Of a stretch of 10,034 nt of DNA, positions 1-5,444 are shown piece after piece. A program made the position numbers and the translations under genes. Below the pieces are notes generated by a model. That model was given only the letters and a program-made list of their open reading frames with translations. It was not told where the DNA came from and did not search any database. Origin of the DNA: Bacteroidota bacterium (lineage in GTDB: Bacteria; Bacteroidota; Ignavibacteria; Palsa-1295); assembly GCA_025363505.1 (NCBI GenBank), contig JANYDV010000155.1, positions 1 through 10,034 of the forward strand. The letters run 5' to 3'. Numbering within the stretch: position 1 is the stretch's first letter; each line of letters opens with the position of its first letter.

Positions 1-185
1 CCATTATTCTTGCCGCGATTACCAAAGGCAAAGCGATCTTCCCGTTATTCTTGTTATTTGTGATATTTGGTGTCGTCCGCTCCCTCAGTAGCCGATCAAA
101 ACGATACCTCAGCGAACGCAAAGCGATCACCCTTTTCGATGAAGAAGAGATGGATAAAGAAGATCATTCAATGCTGGGGATGTAA
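1..185 (+). CDS. C-terminal end of an unidentified membrane protein (partial, 5' end outside window)
   Basis: The frame is open from base 3 to the TAA at 183-185 and gives the last 60 residues of a protein that begins left of the window. A hydrophobic stretch at about visible residues 11-28 (AIFPLLFLFVIFGVVRSL) looks like one membrane span. It is followed by a basic patch (SSRSKRYLSERK), then an acidic tail (FDEEEMDKED) ending LGM. By the positive-inside rule the tail probably lies in the cytoplasm. The codon pattern and uninterrupted frame support a real gene end, and purS begins 78 bases later on the same strand. I do not recognise the family and assign no function. Confidence 0.6.
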   Translation, partial: IILAAITKGKAIFPLFLLFVIFGVVRSLSSRSKRYLSERKAITLFDEEEMDKEDHSMLGM

Positions 186-263
186 GCCCCTGTGGGGACG
201 CCAGAAAAAGCTTTTTATAGCGATAATACTCTTATCGCACTATCCGATCTCAAGTATTGTTTA
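186..263 (+). promoter_or_regulatory. purS leader with a perfect 7-bp inverted repeat
   Basis: This spacer holds a short palindrome, AAAAAGCTTTTT (205-216), and a perfect 7-bp inverted repeat, GCGATAA / TTATCGC (220-226 and 232-238, loop TACTC). The second repeat ends 25 bases before the purS ATG. No U-run follows it, so it is not a classic terminator. It could be a transcription-factor operator or a small mRNA hairpin. The A/T-rich stretch overlapping it (GATAATACT) could also serve as a -10 region. No strong Shine-Dalgarno sequence is visible before purS. The repeats are seen directly; the regulatory role is inferred. Confidence 0.35.
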
Positions 264-527
264 ATGGCTATGCGATATCAAATTTTTGTAGCAACAGAGC
301 GGAAAGAGGCAATTCTTGATCCGCAAGGAAAAGCGACCCAGCATGCACTGAGTACGCTTGGAATGAATCAAATCGGTGATGTTCGAATTGGGAAGTTTAT
401 TCGTCTTGATGTCAGTGCATCTTCGCAAGAAGAAGCCCGAACCATAGCGGAGCGTTCAAGCGACGAGCTCTTAGCAAACCCGATCATGGAAACCTACCGA
501 ATCGTAGAAATTCGGGAGATGGCATAA
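264..527 (+). CDS. purS: Phosphoribosylformylglycinamidine synthase subunit PurS
   Basis: PurS is the small bridging subunit of the three-part FGAM synthase (PurS-PurQ-PurL), which converts FGAR, glutamine and ATP to FGAM in the fourth step of de novo purine synthesis. It helps assemble the complex and channel ammonia. The 87-residue product (MAMRYQIFVATERKEAILDP...) shows the family pattern: a beta strand, then ILDPQGKAT, a helix ending ALSTLGM, the strand IGDVRIGKFIRLDV, and a C-terminal LLANPIMETYRI. ATG at 264 gives a length close to the usual 80-85 residues; ATG at 270 is equally possible. The frame stays open upstream to a GTG at 192, but those residues do not resemble PurS. The stop is 14 bases from purQ, and the purQ ribosome binding site overlaps it. 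PurL is not in the window. Confidence 0.93.
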   Translation: MAMRYQIFVATERKEAILDPQGKATQHALSTLGMNQIGDVRIGKFIRLDVSASSQEEARTIAERSSDELLANPIMETYRIVEIREMA

Positions 528-541
528 GGAGACTGCACTAC

Positions 542-1273
542 GTGAAGACCCGAATCATTGTTTTTCCCGGCTCGAATTGCGATCATGACGCCCATCATGC
601 TGTCAAAAATGTACTTGGTGAGGCTGATACCGATTTTGTGTGGCATAAAGAAGGTACTATCGGCAGTGGGGTTGATCTTGTGATATTGCCGGGTGGTTTT
701 TCGTATGGCGACTATCTCAGAACAGGTGCTATCGCAAGGTTTTCTCCGGTGATGAAGGATGTAATTGATTTTGCAAATAAGGGCGGCACCGTCATCGGAA
801 TTTGCAATGGTTTTCAGGTGCTCTGCGAAAGTGGCTTGCTACCGGGGATGTTAGTAAGAAATAGCGGCTTGAAATTCCGGTCAAAATTTTTACATATTCG
901 TACCGAGCAAACCGGTAATCGTTTTACTGAAATGCTCGCACCCGCTCAAGTATTGAAAATACCAATCGCTCATGGCGAGGGTAATTACTTGGCAGAAGCG
1001 AATGTGATCAACGAACTCGAAGCAAACCAACAGGTAGTGTTTCGATATTCGACCGAAGGTGGCGAAGTGACCGAATCGTCAAACCCCAATGGCTCGGTAA
1101 ACGGCATTGCGGGTATTATTAACAAAGCCGGTAACATCTTGGGGCTGATGCCCCATCCCGAACGTGCTTGTGAAGCCATCTTAGGCAGTGACGATGGTCT
1201 TGGGGTGTTCCGTTCGCTACAGCATCATTTCGAGAATAATCGAGTCGGATCACAGGTTGCGCAAACGGCATAA
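542..1273 (+). CDS. purQ: Phosphoribosylformylglycinamidine synthase subunit PurQ (glutaminase)
   Basis: PurQ is the class-I glutamine amidotransferase subunit of FGAM synthase. It hydrolyses glutamine and passes ammonia to PurL. All catalytic elements are visible in the 243-residue product: the N-terminal strand IIVFPGSNCDHDAHHA, the oxyanion region LPGGFSYGDYLRTGAIA (about 49-65), the nucleophile Cys88 in GICNGFQVL, and the His205/Glu207 pair in GLMPHPERA. An IPIAHGEGNY segment at 140-149 is also typical of PurQ. Translation starts at a GTG (542-544). A good Shine-Dalgarno AAGGAG at 526-531 lies 10 bases upstream and overlaps the purS stop, so the two genes are probably co-expressed. Length is slightly above the usual 225-235. 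The enzyme looks intact and acts in the cytoplasm. Confidence 0.96.
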   Translation: MKTRIIVFPGSNCDHDAHHAVKNVLGEADTDFVWHKEGTIGSGVDLVILPGGFSYGDYLRTGAIARFSPVMKDVIDFANKGGTVIGICNGFQVLCESGLLPGMLVRNSGLKFRSKFLHIRTEQTGNRFTEMLAPAQVLKIPIAHGEGNYLAEANVINELEANQQVVFRYSTEGGEVTESSNPNGSVNGIAGIINKAGNILGLMPHPERACEAILGSDDGLGVFRSLQHHFENNRVGSQVAQTA

Positions 1274-1310
1274 GAGATTTAAACCAAAGGTGTTCGAAAG
1301 ACTCTAACGA

Positions 1311-1442
1311 ATGGTACTTGCACAGACGGTTATTTTTGGCATTATTGGCTTGGCGCTGGTACTGGCAGTGCTCGGGTTTTTGAAGAATATCCGAGGACCC
1401 CATAAAGGGAAATACCGCTTTTCGTGGTTTGAGAAGAAGTAG
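1311..1442 (+). CDS. Small single-span membrane protein, 43 residues
   Basis: This short ORF runs from ATG 1311 to TAG 1440-1442. The first 24 or so residues (MVLAQTVIFGIIGLALVLAV, then LGFL) form a clear hydrophobic helix with small-residue spacing. The remaining 19 are strongly basic and aromatic (KNIRGPHKGKYRFSWFEKK), the expected layout for an inner-membrane span with a cytoplasmic tail. It sits 37 bases after purQ and 76 before tatA on the same strand, so it may share their transcript. The ribosome binding site is weak (GAAAG at 1296-1300). I do not recognise the family. The start of the predicted folded RNA overlaps its stop codon, so its translation could influence tatA. It could be a Tat-associated small protein or a leader peptide; neither is shown by the sequence. 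Confidence 0.55.
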   Translation: MVLAQTVIFGIIGLALVLAVLGFLKNIRGPHKGKYRFSWFEKK

Positions 1443-1500
1443 CTGAACCTAACTGTTCGTTAGGAAGTTTGGCACTTAGAGCATCTAAGTAGGACCAGCT
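1441..1500 (+). ncRNA. Predicted three-way-junction RNA in the tatA leader
   Basis: Three nested perfect helices can be drawn by hand. The closing helix is AGCTG (1441-1445) with CAGCT (1496-1500). Inside it are CCTAAC (1448-1453) with GTTAGG (1459-1464), loop TGTTC, and ACTTAGA (1474-1480) with TCTAAGT (1484-1490), loop GCA. The junction strands are AA, AAGTTTGGC and AGGAC. A run of five T follows at once (1501-1505). The tatA ribosome binding site AAAGGA (1507-1512) and ATG (1519) lie just beyond. The closing helix also takes in the last two bases of the preceding small ORF's stop codon. This could be a cis-regulatory element, an attenuator or a transcript-processing site. It does not match a riboswitch consensus I recall. 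Confidence 0.4.
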
Positions 1501-1518
1501 TTTTACAAAGGAAATAAT

Positions 1519-1698
1519 ATGTTTAAGAATATGGGTTTACCTGAACTGCTGATTATCGTCGCTGTCGTCTTGTTGCTGTTTGGCGGTAAGAAGATTCCGG
1601 AATTGATGCGTGGTTTGGGCAAAGGTATGAGCGAATTCAAAAAAGCCTCGAACGGCGATCATACCGACGAAGAAGTAAAAGAAACTCCGAAGCCGTAA
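1519..1698 (+). CDS. tatA: Twin-arginine translocase subunit TatA
   Basis: TatA forms the pore-like oligomer that carries folded, cofactor-bearing proteins with RR signal peptides across the inner membrane. The 59-residue product has the full family signature: a short N-terminal hydrophobic helix (GLPELLIIVAVVLLLF, about 6-21) with the conserved Glu9, the hinge FGGKKIPEL (21-29), and an amphipathic helix (MRGLGKGMSEFKKA, 30-43). A short charged tail (HTDEEVKETPKP) follows. A clear ribosome binding site, AAAGGA at 1507-1512, stands 6 bases before the ATG, better than most in this window. A second Tat gene follows after 18 bases. No tatC is in the window. Confidence 0.93.
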   Translation: MFKNMGLPELLIIVAVVLLLFGGKKIPELMRGLGKGMSEFKKASNGDHTDEEVKETPKP

Positions 1699-1716
1699 TA
1701 CTCGAAAGTCACCACG

Positions 1717-2070
1717 ATGTTTGATAATTTAGGCGGCGGCGAAGTTCTTTTGATCTTCTTGGTTATTCTTATTTTCTTCGGTCCGAAGAAGATACCTGAA
1801 CTTGCAGGAAGCTTGGGGAAAGGCTTGCGCAAATTCCGCGATGCAAAAGACGGACTCGAAGATCAGATCAAGACCGCAATGAAAGAGCCTATCGAAGCTT
1901 TGCAAGTAGCAAAGACATCGTTCGACCAACAGGTAATGGCGGCATCGCAATCGGTTGATGAGATGAAAAACACCATCAATGCACCTGTTTTTACTCCACC
2001 GCTCATACCACCCTCCACTCCTCCGGTAGCACCGGTTTCAGGGGTGACACCTTCTGAGTCAGCACAATAA
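1717..2070 (+). CDS. Second TatA/TatB-family translocase subunit with proline-rich tail
   Basis: This 117-residue protein aligns with its neighbour without a gap over the first 29 residues: MFDNLGGGE with Glu9, a hydrophobic helix (VLLIFLVILIFF, 10-21), and the hinge FGPKKIPEL (21-29). An amphipathic helix follows (AGSLGKGLRKFRDAKDGLED). The Gly-Pro hinge (Gly22-Pro23) and the long helical tail (about 30-85) resemble TatB, which forms the receptor with TatC. The last 28 or so residues are rich in Pro and Ser (PVFTPPLIPPSTPPVAPV), common in TatB-like proteins but not diagnostic. Automated tools may call it TatA/E. It probably partners tatA in one operon. The ribosome binding site is weak. The strong terminator at 2095-2132 ends the unit. 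Confidence 0.85.
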   Translation: MFDNLGGGEVLLIFLVILIFFGPKKIPELAGSLGKGLRKFRDAKDGLEDQIKTAMKEPIEALQVAKTSFDQQVMAASQSVDEMKNTINAPVFTPPLIPPSTPPVAPVSGVTPSESAQ

Positions 2071-2094
2071 CCCTAAGATGAAGTTAATACATTC

Positions 2095-2132
2095 AAAAAA
2101 GCCTGGATAACGATCAGTTATCCAGGCTTTTT
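2095..2132. terminator. Bidirectional intrinsic terminator shared by the tat genes and tRNA-Ser
   Basis: A perfect 11-bp stem, GCCTGGATAAC (2101-2111) with GTTATCCAGGC (2117-2127), has the loop GATCA. It is flanked by A6 on the left (2095-2100) and T5 on the right (2128-2132), so it terminates on both strands. On the plus strand it closes the Tat transcript 25 bases after the stop. On the minus strand it lies 7 bases beyond the tRNA 3' end. Confidence 0.93.
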
Positions 2133-2139
2133 CATTTTG

Positions 2140-2221
2140 CGGAGGGCGAGGGAGTCGAACTCTCATAGCCTTGCGGCTGGCAGTTTTCAAGACTGCTGCA
2201 ATACCATTATGCGAGCCCTCC
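2140..2221 (-). tRNA. tRNA-Ser (anticodon UGA)
   Basis: On the minus strand, the 7-bp acceptor stem GGAGGGC / GCCCTCC and discriminator G73 frame a class-II tRNA of 82 bases without an encoded CCA. The D arm is GCA-TAATGGTAT-TGC with the conserved GG. The anticodon arm is GCAGT-CTTGAAA-ACTGC, so the anticodon is TGA, reading UCN serine codons. A long variable arm, AGCC-GCAA-GGCT, is typical of tRNA-Ser. The T loop is TTCGACT. The T stem GAGAG / CCCTC holds one A.C mismatch at the pair next to G53-C61, which is unusual. The gene converges on the tat genes and uses the same bidirectional terminator. Confidence 0.93.
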
Positions 2222-2287
2222 GTTTTTCCGATGCACTGTAACTGATAGAACTTCACGGATGTTCCTATTTTCTTTTTACGGAAAACA
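2222..2287 (+). promoter_or_regulatory. Leader of the aminotransferase cluster and promoter region of the tRNA
   Basis: This 66-base spacer lies between the tRNA (minus) and the aminotransferase gene (plus), so it must hold the tRNA promoter. Because a strong terminator lies upstream, the plus-strand promoter must be here or inside the tRNA gene. No convincing -35/-10 pair was seen by eye. A long-range pairing is possible between GTTTTTCCG (2222-2230) and CGGAAAAC (2279-2286), with one bulged T. It would cover the weak GGA ribosome binding site right before the ATG at 2288. Both roles are inference. Confidence 0.3.
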
Positions 2288-3454
2288 ATGACATTCGGTA
2301 GTGCCATCCGAAGCCAATGGCTTCTCGAGAAAGATATAACATTCCTCAATCACGGTTCATTCGGTGCTTGTCCAAAAAAAGTGCTGGAAGTTCAGCGCGG
2401 TTTTCAAGAACAAATGGAGCGCGAACCGGTCCGGTTTATGAAGCGCGAATTCCCGGCGGAACTGGCAAAAAATATCGCCAAATTGTCAAATCTTGTCGGT
2501 GCAAGACCCGAACATCTTGTATTGGTTGAAAATGCAACGATGGGAATAAATGCAGTGCTGAGATCGCTGATGCCAAGCTTCGAACAAGGGGACGAACTTC
2601 TTACCACGAGCCATGTCTATGGTGCTGTTGGCAAAACACTGAAGTATGTTTCTGATTGTAGCGGGGCAACAGTTGTGCAAGCGGACGTGCCTTTCCCGAT
2701 CAATAATGCCGAGCAAATAATAGAAGCCCTTCGAGTAAAAATTACTCCCAAGACAAGACTGGCATTGTTTGATCATATTACCAGCCCTAGCGGTATTGTT
2801 TTTCCGATTAAAGAATTGATAGCCATTTTTAAAGAGAAAGGTATTCCTGTTATTATCGACGGCGCCCACGCTCCGGGATTAGTTGATCTTGATCTGGAAA
2901 ATCTCGGCGCAGATTATTACACCGGCAATTGCCACAAATGGCTTTTTGCACCGAAAGGAGCAGCATTTTTATGGGTTGCACCCGAGAATAGGTCGAAGAT
3001 ACATCCGACGGTGATCTCGCAAGATTATGAAGCAAGTTTTCAAGAGGAATTTGCTTGGACAGGCACACGTGACTTTACCCCGTGGCTCAGCATTGGGGCA
3101 GCGATAGATTTTCTGAATGAAATTGGAATCGAACGCTCAAGAAATTACATCAAACCATTGTTGATTGATGCCCGGAAAATAATTACTCAAGCGATGAATG
3201 TTGAATATGCTGCTCCCATCGAAATGCTCGAAACAATGGTCGCATTTCCATTGCCGGGAAACCCCAAAGCAAGCTTGAAATATATTGATACTCTCCACGA
3301 TATTATTTTTGATGAGTATAACATCGAAGTACCAATCTTACAAGTAAATGGACATTGCTATTTACGTATTTCGGTAAATATTTATAATGAATTGTCCGAC
3401 TATCAGAAATTAGCGGATGTACTTCCGATCATTTTTAAGAACGGAGTACTCTGA
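2288..3454 (+). CDS. Class-V PLP-dependent aminotransferase, isopenicillin-N-epimerase-like
   Basis: This 388-residue cytoplasmic protein belongs to fold-type I, class-V aminotransferases. The N-terminal TFLNHGSFGACP (18-29) is characteristic of the CefD-like branch. Asp191 and His194 in IIDGAHAPG bind the PLP ring. Lys217 in GNCHKWLFAPKG is the Schiff-base lysine. WTGTRDFTPWLSI (257-269) supplies the phosphate-contacting GTRD typical of the branch. ATG at 2288 gives the expected N-terminus; the ribosome binding site is weak. The family includes racemases, C-S lyases such as EgtE and cysteine-desulfurase-like enzymes, so the substrate cannot be read from sequence. The stop overlaps the next start by one base (TGATG), so it is translationally coupled to a nucleosidase acting on sulfur-containing products of SAM. 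A role in sulfur amino-acid metabolism is plausible but unproven. Confidence 0.88.
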   Translation: MTFGSAIRSQWLLEKDITFLNHGSFGACPKKVLEVQRGFQEQMEREPVRFMKREFPAELAKNIAKLSNLVGARPEHLVLVENATMGINAVLRSLMPSFEQGDELLTTSHVYGAVGKTLKYVSDCSGATVVQADVPFPINNAEQIIEALRVKITPKTRLALFDHITSPSGIVFPIKELIAIFKEKGIPVIIDGAHAPGLVDLDLENLGADYYTGNCHKWLFAPKGAAFLWVAPENRSKIHPTVISQDYEASFQEEFAWTGTRDFTPWLSIGAAIDFLNEIGIERSRNYIKPLLIDARKIITQAMNVEYAAPIEMLETMVAFPLPGNPKASLKYIDTLHDIIFDEYNIEVPILQVNGHCYLRISVNIYNELSDYQKLADVLPIIFKNGVL

Positions 3455-4209
3455 TGATCGGCATCATGAGTGCGATGGAAGAAGAGCTGAGATTGCTGAG
3501 TGCTGATCTCCGCGTAAAAGCAGAACGAACAATCGCGAATCGACAGTATCAAATAGGTACGCTTTATGGCAAAGACGTTGTTATTGTCCTATCGCGTTGG
3601 GGCAAAGTAGCGGCATCGCAAACGGCGACAACGCTCATCAATCTTTTCGATGTTGATACTCTTCTTTTTACCGGCGTCGCCGGCGGAGCCGATCCGGCAC
3701 TTTCTATCGGTGATGTCGTCATCTCTTCTGAGTTACTTCAGCACGATGTTGATGCCAGTGCCGTAGCTCCGATGAAGCGGTTTGAGATTCCATTGCTGGG
3801 TATTACACATTTTCAAGCAGATGATGTTATGGCTGAATTAGCATACGTCACGGCGATAAAGTATATTCAGCATGAATTACATCACGATGTGGCTGCAGAA
3901 TATTTAAAGCATTACAACATCACTAAGCCTCAAGTAGAAAAAGGGCTTGTTGCAAGTGGCGATCAATTTATGGCAGACCCTGTAAAGCTTTTAGCATTAC
4001 GGACGGCGCTTCCTGAATTGAAATGTATAGAAATGGAAGGGGCGGCGGTGGCGCAAGTATGTTATGAACATCAAATTCCTTTTGTCGTCATTAGAATAAT
4101 ATCTGACAAAGCAGACCACTCAGCAGTAATTGATTTTCCGATGTTTGTCAAGCATATTGCGGCGCACTACACTCGGGGGATTGTCAAAGGAATGTTAGGA
4201 CAACTATAA
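3454..4209 (+). CDS. mtnN: 5'-methylthioadenosine/S-adenosylhomocysteine nucleosidase
   Basis: The enzyme cleaves adenine from MTA and SAH, the by-products of polyamine synthesis and methylation, feeding methionine and purine salvage. The family residues are present in the 251-residue product: MIGIMSAMEEEL with Glu11 (E. coli Glu12), the phosphorylase-like FTGVAGGADPALSIGDVVIS (72-91), CIEMEGAAVAQVC with Glu193-Met194-Glu195, and Asp218 in IRIISDKAD (general acid). The product is about 20 residues longer than E. coli MtnN. Extra sequence falls between RFEIPLLG (109-116) and GLVASGDQF (164-172), with a His-rich helix (HELHHDVAAEYLKHY). The start ATG at 3454 shares its A with the preceding TGA, which fixes the start and implies coupling. 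Futalosine hydrolase is a related alternative, but the EMEG motif and N-terminus favour MtnN. Confidence 0.92.
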   Translation: MIGIMSAMEEELRLLSADLRVKAERTIANRQYQIGTLYGKDVVIVLSRWGKVAASQTATTLINLFDVDTLLFTGVAGGADPALSIGDVVISSELLQHDVDASAVAPMKRFEIPLLGITHFQADDVMAELAYVTAIKYIQHELHHDVAAEYLKHYNITKPQVEKGLVASGDQFMADPVKLLALRTALPELKCIEMEGAAVAQVCYEHQIPFVVIRIISDKADHSAVIDFPMFVKHIAAHYTRGIVKGMLGQL

Positions 4210-4245
4210 TTTGTTTCTTGTGATATTATTTATTGAGACAGAAAT

Positions 4246-5439
4246 ATGTACGGTACGACTAAAACGCAATTAGAGCAAGAGTTACACGAAATCCGCGAAT
4301 CGGGTTTATTCAAAGATGAGCGCATCATTACCTCTCCACAAGGAGTAGAGATACAAGTCGAAGGGCGTGAAGGGACCTATCTCAATTTCTGCGCAAATAA
4401 TTATCTCGGTCTCTCGTCTGATCCGCGTGTTATTGCTGCCGCACACAAGGCTCTTGATACCTATGGATACGGAATGTCGAGCGTCAGATTTATCTGTGGT
4501 ACCGATGATCTGCATAAACAATTGGAACGCGAGGTTTCTACATTCCTTGGGACTGAAGATACTATTCTCTATATGGCGTGCTTCGATGCCAATGGTGGTG
4601 TCTTCGAGCCACTCTTCGGCGAGCAGGATGCTATAATCAGCGACGAGTTGAATCATGCCTCGATCATCGACGGTGTTCGTCTGTCGAAAGCAAGCCGCTT
4701 CCGTTACAAGAATAGTGATATGAAAGATCTTGAACGCTGTCTGCAAGAATCGAAGGATATGCGTAGACGTATTATCGTTACTGACGGAGTGTTTTCGATG
4801 GATGGGTTCATTGCCAAGCTGGATGAAATTTGTGATCTTGCGGACAAATACGATGCTTTAATAATGGTTGATGATAGTCATGCGACCGGATTCGTCGGCA
4901 AGAGCGGGCGCGGCTCTATCGAGTATGCAAATGTAATGGGCAGAGTTGATATTATTACCTCTACACTTGGTAAAGCATTGGGCGGCGCGGCAGGGGGATT
5001 TACTTCCGGAAGAAAAGAAATTATCGAAATGCTTCGGCAACGTTCGCGCCCATATCTTTTTAGTAATTCTGTTCCGCCACCTATTGTCGGTGCTGCGCTC
5101 GAAATTATCAAAATGCTTTCGGAAACGCCAGCACTACGAGATACTCTGGAAGCGAACACAATATATTTCCGCGAGCAAATGACTGCTGCCGGTTTTGATA
5201 TCAAGCCCGGTGTCCATCCGATCTGTCCGATTATGCTCTATGATGCGCCGCTGGCACAAAAATTTGCCAAGGAATTGTTGAATGAAGGTATTTATGTCAT
5301 CGGCTTTTTCTATCCTGTTGTCGCCAAAGGTCAAGCGCGTATTAGAGTACAAATTTCCGCCGCCCACCAACGGGTGCATCTCGATAAAGCTATTGCAGCA
5401 TTTACCAAAGTCGGTAAAAAGCTGGGAGTATTAAAATAA
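4246..5439 (+). CDS. kbl: Glycine C-acetyltransferase (2-amino-3-ketobutyrate CoA ligase)
   Basis: Kbl converts 2-amino-3-ketobutyrate and CoA to glycine and acetyl-CoA, the second step of threonine degradation after threonine dehydrogenase. The 397-residue product matches the family length. Diagnostic segments are FCANNYLGLSSDPRV (48-62), RFICGTDDLH (81-90), ELNHASIIDGVR (134-145) with the PLP-stacking His137, DGVFSMDG (180-187), VDDSHATGFVG (208-218) with PLP-binding Asp209 and His212, and the Schiff-base Lys243 in TSTLGKALGGAAGG. The DDSHATG and RPYLFSNSVPP segments favour Kbl over BioF or 5-aminolevulinate synthase. It starts 36 bases after mtnN, with a weak GAGACAG ribosome binding site, and no tdh is visible nearby. 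The A/T-rich gap could hold its own promoter. Confidence 0.95.
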   Translation: MYGTTKTQLEQELHEIRESGLFKDERIITSPQGVEIQVEGREGTYLNFCANNYLGLSSDPRVIAAAHKALDTYGYGMSSVRFICGTDDLHKQLEREVSTFLGTEDTILYMACFDANGGVFEPLFGEQDAIISDELNHASIIDGVRLSKASRFRYKNSDMKDLERCLQESKDMRRRIIVTDGVFSMDGFIAKLDEICDLADKYDALIMVDDSHATGFVGKSGRGSIEYANVMGRVDIITSTLGKALGGAAGGFTSGRKEIIEMLRQRSRPYLFSNSVPPPIVGAALEIIKMLSETPALRDTLEANTIYFREQMTAAGFDIKPGVHPICPIMLYDAPLAQKFAKELLNEGIYVIGFFYPVVAKGQARIRVQISAAHQRVHLDKAIAAFTKVGKKLGVLK

Positions 5440-5444
5440 ATGCA

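Noticed and set aside
28..128. 11-bp direct repeat GCAAAGCGATC at 28 and 118
   Set aside because: Both copies are in the same reading frame and encode the dipeptide-like KAI segment; coincidence is the simplest reading, and no third copy was seen.
192..263. Upstream extension of purS from a GTG at 192
   Set aside because: The extra 24 residues do not resemble PurS; ATG at 264 gives the normal family length.
985..1403. Minus-strand ORFs opposite purQ and the small membrane ORF
   Set aside because: They lie over an intact purQ, have no recognisable motifs, and fit shadows of the plus-strand coding pattern.
1441..1500. ZTP (pfl), TPP or SAM riboswitch upstream of tatA
   Set aside because: The purine neighbourhood suggested ZTP, but the conserved core sequences I know for these classes are absent.
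4306..5379. Several minus-strand and plus-strand ORFs inside kbl
   Set aside because: They overlap a complete, well-conserved gene and show no domain or start signals.
4246..5439. BioF or 5-aminolevulinate synthase in place of kbl
   Set aside because: The DDSHATGFVG and RPYLFSNSVPP segments and 397-residue length fit glycine C-acetyltransferase better.
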